A stretch of DNA of 10,979 bases from an uncultured Bacteroidia bacterium (GTDB lineage Bacteria > Bacteroidota > Bacteroidia > Bacteroidales > UBA932), in contig CADBMK010000006.1 in the NCBI GenBank assembly GCA_902795785.1, positions 1 to 10,979 on the forward strand, read 5' to 3'. The notes under the pieces are model-generated. The model saw only the letters and a list, made by a program, of their open reading frames with translations. It made no database searches and was not told where the DNA came from. Of the stretch, positions 6,031 to 10,979 are shown one piece after another (position 1 is the first letter of the stretch; each line of letters starts with the position of its first letter). The position numbers were made by a program, and so were the translations under genes.

Positions 6031-9000
6031 ATGTACCCTATATTTATGCGTTCACAAAGCTATTCAAGGCTTCTTGGCGTATTGATCGCAGTGGTTATTA
6101 TGATTTTTAGCGGAAACGCCTTTGCCCAGGGCAAGATGGCTGTGTCCGGAAAAATTACAGACGCTGCAGGAGAACCGCTTCCGGGAGCCGCAGTCGTAGT
6201 GAAGGGCACCTCCGTCGGAGTTTCTTCCGATGTCGATGGATCTTACCTCATTACATTCAAAAAGCAGGATAAGCCTGCTGTGCTTGTTTATTCATTCATC
6301 GGAATGAAGAGCAAGGAAGTTACAGTATCTTCGTCAACCCGCCTTGACATTTCCCTCGAGGAGGATAACAAGCTGGATGCCGTGGTAATCAACGGTTTCT
6401 ATGCCCAGGCGAAGGAAACTTTCACCGGTTCCGCCACCACAATCAGCGGCGAGAAACTTACCCAGATGTCCCCGTCCAATCTTCTTGCAGGCATTGCATC
6501 GCTTACCCCGGGTATGGTGCTTGTCGAGAACAATGCGGCCGGTGCCAACCCTAATGCGATTCCTTCAATCCTTATCCGTGGAGCCAATACGCTTATCACC
6601 AATTCCAGTGAGGAAGGCGTCAACAATCCTATCATCATTCTCGACGGCGTGAAGATTTCCCTCGAAGAACTGTATGACCTTGACATCTTTGACATTGAGC
6701 GCGTAGATGTCCTCAAAGACGCATCTGCAACCATCCTTTACGGTGATGAAGGTGCCAACGGAGTCATTGTAGTGGAACGCAAGAAAGCTGAGGGAAAGCT
6801 TCAGCTCAACTACAACTTCGTGCCTAAGTACAGCATCCCTGACCTGAGTTCCTTCAACCTCTGTAACGCAGAGCAGAAACTCGAGCTGGAGCGCCTCTCC
6901 GGTCTTTATGACTCTACGGACGGCAGTCTTGACAAGGCATATGCATACAAGCTTGAAAACGTTCGACGCGGAATCAATACAGACTGGATAAGACAGCCGC
7001 TCAGAATTCCGTTCAGCCACAACCATTCACTTTCCCTCAGCAACCGCTCAGACAAACTTGAGGTTCGTGCCAATGCCAATTTCAACGATTCCTATGGTGT
7101 AATGAAGGGTGACAACCGCCGTTCATTCGGTCTGAACTTCACTCTTGCATATCATCTTCGTGACAAGATTACTCTTTCATATAACAACAGTTTCGCCCAG
7201 ACAAATTCGGTGGATTCTCCTTATGGCTCATTCTCAAAATATGCCCAGATGAATCCTTACAATCCGATTTATGACGAGGAGGGCAATCTTATTACAGGAT
7301 ACTATTTTAATCCTTATGTGACTTCGGGAAATTTTGACGCCAACCCTCTGTATGACGCCACTCTTTCAAGTTTCAGCAAGTCATCGACTATGAACTTCAA
7401 GAATTCCCTCAGTCTCAGGTGGAATATTACAAAGTATTTCTACATCACTTCCCAGGCCAACCTCTCCCTCTCACAGGGCTCAAGTGACAAATATGTCTCT
7501 CCGGAAACGGCCGACAACCTCAAAATCGTCGACGTCACAAAGAGGGGAAGTTACAACTGGAGCAACCGCAATTCCACGTCATGGGACGGCAAGGTTGTCG
7601 TGAACTATGGCAAGAGCCTTGATACCAGAGGATCCATGTTCAGAATCAGCGGCGGCGGAACCATTAAGAAGAATCACGCGCAGAGCAAGTCTGCCAGCGC
7701 AATAGGTTTCCTCAAGGATGAACTTTCGGACATTTCCTTTGCCCTGTCCTATCCTTCTACCGGATCACCTGCCGGCTCGGACAATATTTCAACCCAGATG
7801 AGCGCCTTTGCAAACGCCAACGTAGGCTTCCGCAACCGTTATTTCCTGGATCTTTCATACAATGCTTCAGGATCTTCGCGTTTCGGATCGGAAAACAGTT
7901 TCGCTCCTTTCTGGTCTGCCGGTTTCGGATGGAACCTCCACAACGAGGCTTTTGCCAAGAAGTGGGACTGGCTTGATACCTTTACCTTCCGTTATTCAAT
8001 AGGTTATACCGGAAGCGTTTCGTTTGACTATTACCAGGCGAAGACCGTCTATGAGTATGCATCCAAGTACAGCTACTATACCGGTATCGGAGCCGTTCCA
8101 AAACAGATGGGAAATCCGAACCTGAAGTGGCAGAGAACCCTTAACAATAACTTCGGAATCACTGCCGCCGCTCTCAAGAACAGGTTCAACCTTTCATTGG
8201 ACTTCTATTCGAACACGACATACGATATGCTTATGTCCATCGACCTTCCGCCAAGTGTCGGCACGTCAAGCATGAATGTCAACTTCGGTGAGCTGAATAA
8301 CAAGGGTATTGACCTCTCCCTGTCCGGCCAGATCATCAACAAGCCGGATTTCTTCTGGTCCGTAACCGTTACCGGAGGTCACGTAATGGATCAGATCCGC
8401 AAGATTTCCGATACGCTGAAGAACACTGAAGTCAGCAATTCTTCAGATGCCAGCGCTCCTAGGATCCTCTTCCGCGAGGGCGGCTCACAGTTCGACATTT
8501 ACGCTATGCGTTCTGCCGGAATCGACCCTGCCACCGGAAAGGAAATCTTTATTAAGAAAAACGGAGAATATACTTTCAATTACTCGGCGGACGAGCGTGT
8601 CGCAGTCGGCAACACTAATCCGATCCTTAACGGTTCCCTTATGACCACGGTCCGTTACAAGAGATTCAGCCTTTCTCTCTCTACACGTTATACCTTCGGT
8701 TCGGATTACTATAACACAACCCTTCAGCAGAAGGTGGAGAAAATTGACAGATACCACAATGTGGATGCCCGCGCTTTCACTGAAAGATGGCATTCGGCAG
8801 GTGACGTGACACGCTACATCGGCCTTGACTCCGACGCCGTGTCCAACTATTCCGAGCGTTTTGTGGAAAAGAGAAATGAACTCTATCTTTCAAGCATACA
8901 GGTCCTGTATGACGTGAAGCCTGCGTTCATTTCCCGGTTCGGCCTGAAGAAACTGGTTGTCGGCGTGGGTACATCCGACATCGGTTACATTTCTACCGTC

Positions 9001-9069
9001 AAATTTGAAAGAGGTACTTCGTACCCATATCAGCGTACGATCAACCTCGTATTCCGTCCAACATTCTAA
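6031..9069 (+). CDS. SusC/RagA-family TonB-dependent outer-membrane transporter
   Basis: Outer-membrane beta-barrel of 1012 residues, expected to import a substrate captured by its SusD partner, powered by TonB-ExbBD. A signal peptide ends at about AFAQ (30-33). Residues 36-110 are the CarboxypepD_reg-like domain (VSGKITDAAGEPLPGA at 38-53, SSDVDGSYLITF). Residues 115-127 lie where a TonB box is expected. The plug spans about 130-250, with ILIRGANTL (180-188), ILDGVKI (203-209), ERVDVLKDASATILYG (223-238) and GANGVIVV. The rest is the barrel, ending in the aromatic residue usual for outer-membrane proteins (FRPTF). The family signature near 237 reads YGDEGANG rather than the common YGSRGANG. 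Two starts are possible: ATG at 6031, or ATG at 6046, which gives a more conventional signal peptide (MRSQSYSRLLG). SusD follows after 11 bases. The substrate cannot be read from the sequence. Confidence 0.93.
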   Translation: MYPIFMRSQSYSRLLGVLIAVVIMIFSGNAFAQGKMAVSGKITDAAGEPLPGAAVVVKGTSVGVSSDVDGSYLITFKKQDKPAVLVYSFIGMKSKEVTVSSSTRLDISLEEDNKLDAVVINGFYAQAKETFTGSATTISGEKLTQMSPSNLLAGIASLTPGMVLVENNAAGANPNAIPSILIRGANTLITNSSEEGVNNPIIILDGVKISLEELYDLDIFDIERVDVLKDASATILYGDEGANGVIVVERKKAEGKLQLNYNFVPKYSIPDLSSFNLCNAEQKLELERLSGLYDSTDGSLDKAYAYKLENVRRGINTDWIRQPLRIPFSHNHSLSLSNRSDKLEVRANANFNDSYGVMKGDNRRSFGLNFTLAYHLRDKITLSYNNSFAQTNSVDSPYGSFSKYAQMNPYNPIYDEEGNLITGYYFNPYVTSGNFDANPLYDATLSSFSKSSTMNFKNSLSLRWNITKYFYITSQANLSLSQGSSDKYVSPETADNLKIVDVTKRGSYNWSNRNSTSWDGKVVVNYGKSLDTRGSMFRISGGGTIKKNHAQSKSASAIGFLKDELSDISFALSYPSTGSPAGSDNISTQMSAFANANVGFRNRYFLDLSYNASGSSRFGSENSFAPFWSAGFGWNLHNEAFAKKWDWLDTFTFRYSIGYTGSVSFDYYQAKTVYEYASKYSYYTGIGAVPKQMGNPNLKWQRTLNNNFGITAAALKNRFNLSLDFYSNTTYDMLMSIDLPPSVGTSSMNVNFGELNNKGIDLSLSGQIINKPDFFWSVTVTGGHVMDQIRKISDTLKNTEVSNSSDASAPRILFREGGSQFDIYAMRSAGIDPATGKEIFIKKNGEYTFNYSADERVAVGNTNPILNGSLMTTVRYKRFSLSLSTRYTFGSDYYNTTLQQKVEKIDRYHNVDARAFTERWHSAGDVTRYIGLDSDAVSNYSERFVEKRNELYLSSIQVLYDVKPAFISRFGLKKLVVGVGTSDIGYISTVKFERGTSYPYQRTINLVFRPTF

Positions 9070-9072
9070 TCA

Positions 9073-9078
9073 GGGAGG
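9073..9078 (+). promoter_or_regulatory. Shine-Dalgarno-like site before the SusD gene
   Basis: GGGAGG lies 2 bases before the ATG at 9081, or 8 bases before the alternative ATG at 9087. The 8-base distance is the normal spacing, which gently favours the second start (MKKIFTII). Other starts in this window have A-rich leaders and no such site, as is normal in Bacteroidota, so its use here is uncertain. Confidence 0.35.
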
Positions 9079-9080
9079 CA

Positions 9081-10541
9081 ATGAAAATGAAAAAAATATT
9101 TACAATCATATCAGTATGCCTGACCCTTTCAGCATGCTCGTTCCTCGATGTCAATCCTAAGGGAGAGACCTTCGACAAGGATATGTTCACCAGCGGCGAA
9201 GGATATGAAGACGCTCTTTACGGAGTTTATTCCGAGCTCGCTACAGACGAGAATCTTTTCGGCGGATACTATTTCTGGCTGCCGGAAATCATGGGCGGCA
9301 ATTCTACCGCAATCGGTGACTATAAACTCGGCAACATGGCCCTTCTGGACTGGAATACCAACGGTCCTATCTCAATCAGAAAGGAGGTATGGGCAAGTTC
9401 GTACGAGGTTATCAACCATCTCAACAATATTATCACCCATGCAGAGGATGGTGGAGTTGACGAGTTCAAATACTCCAGACTCTATAAGGGAGAAGCCCTG
9501 GCCCTGAGGGCCCTCGTTCATTTTGAACTTGCCGGCTTCTTCGCATACCCTTACTGGTCTGACGCGTCTTTCAGGAAGGAGGCCATTCCTTACGTGACCA
9601 CCTATTCTTTCAAGATTACTCCGTTCAGCACACTTGACGAGGTGTACGCCTTCATCCTTAAGGACCTTAAGGAGGCTGAGGAACTTCTTGAAGAGGATGA
9701 GACTTTGGTTGAGGCACTTGAAGCAAGGGATAACTCTGCGGCTGGCTTCACGGATGCCAGGACCACACATATGAACCTCTATGCGGTTCAGGCCCTCATC
9801 GCCAGAGTTTACTGGACAATGGGAGACCTTGACAACGCATTCGTATATGCAAAGAAGGTCATCGACAGCGGAAAGTTCGGAATGCGTCCTCTCAAGGCCT
9901 TCGTCCAGCCGGACAACGGTACGCTTGACCTTAATGAGACCGTTTTCGGCCTTTACGTGGGTACCGAGAAGAGCAACTATCAGACACGAAGCATGACGAA
10001 GTACCATCTTTCTGGTACGACTTCAACCTCATCGTTCACCCTCGCTTCCGACTGGGCGGCCCTCTATGACGACGGCTCTTCCATCTCAGGCAGCGACTAC
10101 AGGCTCGGCGCATGGTTCGATGACGGAGAGGTTACCCTCAACAAGCTTGTGAATTCATATTATTACGGTTCAAGCTCGTCTTATACAGGCTCTTCAATCC
10201 TTGGCGCAAGCGTAATCAGGATTCCTGAGATGTATTATATCGTGGCAGAGTATTATCTCGGCAAGAACGATCCTGAATCGGCTGCGGATTATTTCGATAC
10301 CGTGGTCAAGTCACGCGGACTGGACGACCTTGAAACGCTGGGTGTTACCCTTGACTATGACCGCCTTTACAGGGAGCGCCGCAAGGAGTTCTATGGAGAC
10401 GGTATGGTGTGGTATGACCTGAAGCACAGGAAGGCTGATATCACCGCCACCAGCGGAACCGTTTATGATGGAAGCTCGCCTGTTACGTGGAGGATTCCGG
10501 TTCCTGATTCGGAATACGAGGCAAGGCAGAATATTGACTAA
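9081..10541 (+). CDS. SusD/RagB-family surface nutrient-binding lipoprotein
   Basis: Substrate-binding lipoprotein that caps the SusC-like barrel at the cell surface; 486 residues, normal to slightly short for the family. Residues 1-18 are a type II signal with lipobox LSAC (Cys19), followed by the family's usual SFLDVNPKGE. The N-terminal SusD-like domain covers about 23-210, with the characteristic KGEALALRALVHFELAGFF (136-154), part of the TPR-like scaffold. The C-terminal SusD domain covers about 270-486, with RIPEMYYIVAEYYL (380-393), RLYRERRKEFYGDGMVWYDL (428-447) and the closing TWRIPVPDSEYEARQNID. Both ATG 9081 and ATG 9087 are possible starts; the signal works with either. It lies 11 bases after susC-like and 12 bases before the DUF4843 gene, so the three are one transcription unit. 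Ligand-binding loops are too variable to name a substrate. Confidence 0.94.
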   Translation: MKMKKIFTIISVCLTLSACSFLDVNPKGETFDKDMFTSGEGYEDALYGVYSELATDENLFGGYYFWLPEIMGGNSTAIGDYKLGNMALLDWNTNGPISIRKEVWASSYEVINHLNNIITHAEDGGVDEFKYSRLYKGEALALRALVHFELAGFFAYPYWSDASFRKEAIPYVTTYSFKITPFSTLDEVYAFILKDLKEAEELLEEDETLVEALEARDNSAAGFTDARTTHMNLYAVQALIARVYWTMGDLDNAFVYAKKVIDSGKFGMRPLKAFVQPDNGTLDLNETVFGLYVGTEKSNYQTRSMTKYHLSGTTSTSSFTLASDWAALYDDGSSISGSDYRLGAWFDDGEVTLNKLVNSYYYGSSSSYTGSSILGASVIRIPEMYYIVAEYYLGKNDPESAADYFDTVVKSRGLDDLETLGVTLDYDRLYRERRKEFYGDGMVWYDLKHRKADITATSGTVYDGSSPVTWRIPVPDSEYEARQNID

Positions 10542-10553
10542 ACACGAATTGTT

Positions 10554-10979
10554 ATGAAGAAATATATAGTTTTCATATTTATGGCCGCCGTTGCCCTGTT
10601 GACTTCATGCCAGAAGACCTGGCTGATGTATGACACGGACAATAAGGACAAGGTGTATTTCCTTGATACGCTTCAGGTACATACGGCCTCTTTCGCCCTC
10701 ATTCCGGAGAATACCATTCTCGTCAGGAGAACCGTAAGGGTCCTCGGTACGGTGAAGGATTATGACAGGCATTTCAAGGTTGAGGCTTTGACCGACCTGG
10801 ATTCCAACACGTTCACCGTTGCCTCACAGACCTATCCTCTTGAGGCCGGTGTGATTGGACAGGATTATGAGGTTTCTGACCTTGTAATTCCTGCCGGAAA
10901 GGTTTCAGGTAATATGGACATCGTCCTGAAGAGGACGGAAAAGATGCTTGACAAGTATGTGAAAGTTGCCGTGAAACTC
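10554..10979 (+). CDS. DUF4843-domain lipoprotein (3' part beyond the window)
   Basis: The first 142 codons of a lipoprotein, open at the window end. Residues 1-18 are a signal with lipobox LTSC (Cys19). The body matches the pattern I know for DUF4843: YDTDNKDKVYF (26-36), an SFALIP strand (46-51), VRVLGTVKDYDRHFKVEA (61-78), and VIPAGKVSGNMDIVLKRTEKM (about 111-131), all suggestive of a beta-sandwich. The function of the family is not established. Its members are found directly after SusC/SusD pairs, often followed by a PKD-like lipoprotein, so it is probably an accessory surface lipoprotein of the uptake complex. The 12-base gap after the SusD stop supports one operon. Start chosen from the signal peptide; no Shine-Dalgarno is present. 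Confidence 0.85.
   Translation, partial: MKKYIVFIFMAAVALLTSCQKTWLMYDTDNKDKVYFLDTLQVHTASFALIPENTILVRRTVRVLGTVKDYDRHFKVEALTDLDSNTFTVASQTYPLEAGVIGQDYEVSDLVIPAGKVSGNMDIVLKRTEKMLDKYVKVAVKL

Noticed and set aside
6015..6046. TTG, 21 bases, TATATTTA as a plus-strand promoter.
   Set aside because: It would start transcription at about 6050, downstream of both usable start codons of the SusC-like gene, and cut off the signal peptide.
9372..10007. A 211-codon minus-strand open frame inside the SusD-like gene.
   Set aside because: It is the antisense shadow of conserved SusD sequence and has no features of its own.

Overview
The window looks like chromosomal DNA from a member of the Bacteroidota, most likely the order Bacteroidales. 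The evidence is a SusC/SusD outer-membrane pair followed by a DUF4843 lipoprotein, a dipeptidyl peptidase 5-like S9 enzyme, a stand-alone HsdR N-terminal domain protein, A-rich start contexts with almost no Shine-Dalgarno sequences, and one perfect match to the Bacteroides-type promoter (TTTG, 20 bases, TAnnTTTG). Genus cannot be fixed from the sequence; an Alistipes- or Cryptobacteroides-like gut lineage is a guess. Coding density is near 100%. No stretch of more than about 60 bases lacks a gene, and I saw no RNA genes, IS elements, CRISPR arrays or terminators.

Left half (1-5970, minus strand): five genes packed head to tail, separated by 3, -1, 2 and -7 bases, so almost certainly one transcript. 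In order of transcription they are a PD-(D/E)XK-fold HsdR_N-domain protein, a CCA-adding tRNA nucleotidyltransferase with an HD domain, a XerC-type tyrosine recombinase, a WYL-domain transcriptional regulator, and a DPP5-like serine peptidase whose last few codons lie beyond base 1. Two of the five (cca and the Xer recombinase) are housekeeping functions. The regulator and the peptidase are translationally linked by a 7-base overlap.

Centre (5971-6030): a 60-base divergent spacer, the only real intergenic region. It holds a 7-base inverted repeat. Next to it, inside the apparent 5' end of the HsdR_N gene, sit a perfect promoter match and a small palindrome, which put that gene's start codon in doubt.

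Right half (6031-10979, plus strand): a SusC-like TonB-dependent transporter, its SusD-like surface lipoprotein and a DUF4843 lipoprotein cut by the window edge, separated by 11 and 12 bases. Together they should form an outer-membrane nutrient-uptake complex. No glycan-degrading enzyme and no sigma/anti-sigma or hybrid two-component regulator is visible, so the substrate is unknown. A peptide substrate is a reasonable guess given the family context and the nearby dipeptidyl peptidase, but nothing in the sequence proves it. No new defence or mobile system is clearly present; the most useful open questions are the regulation of the divergent promoter region and the logic of the five-gene minus-strand operon.
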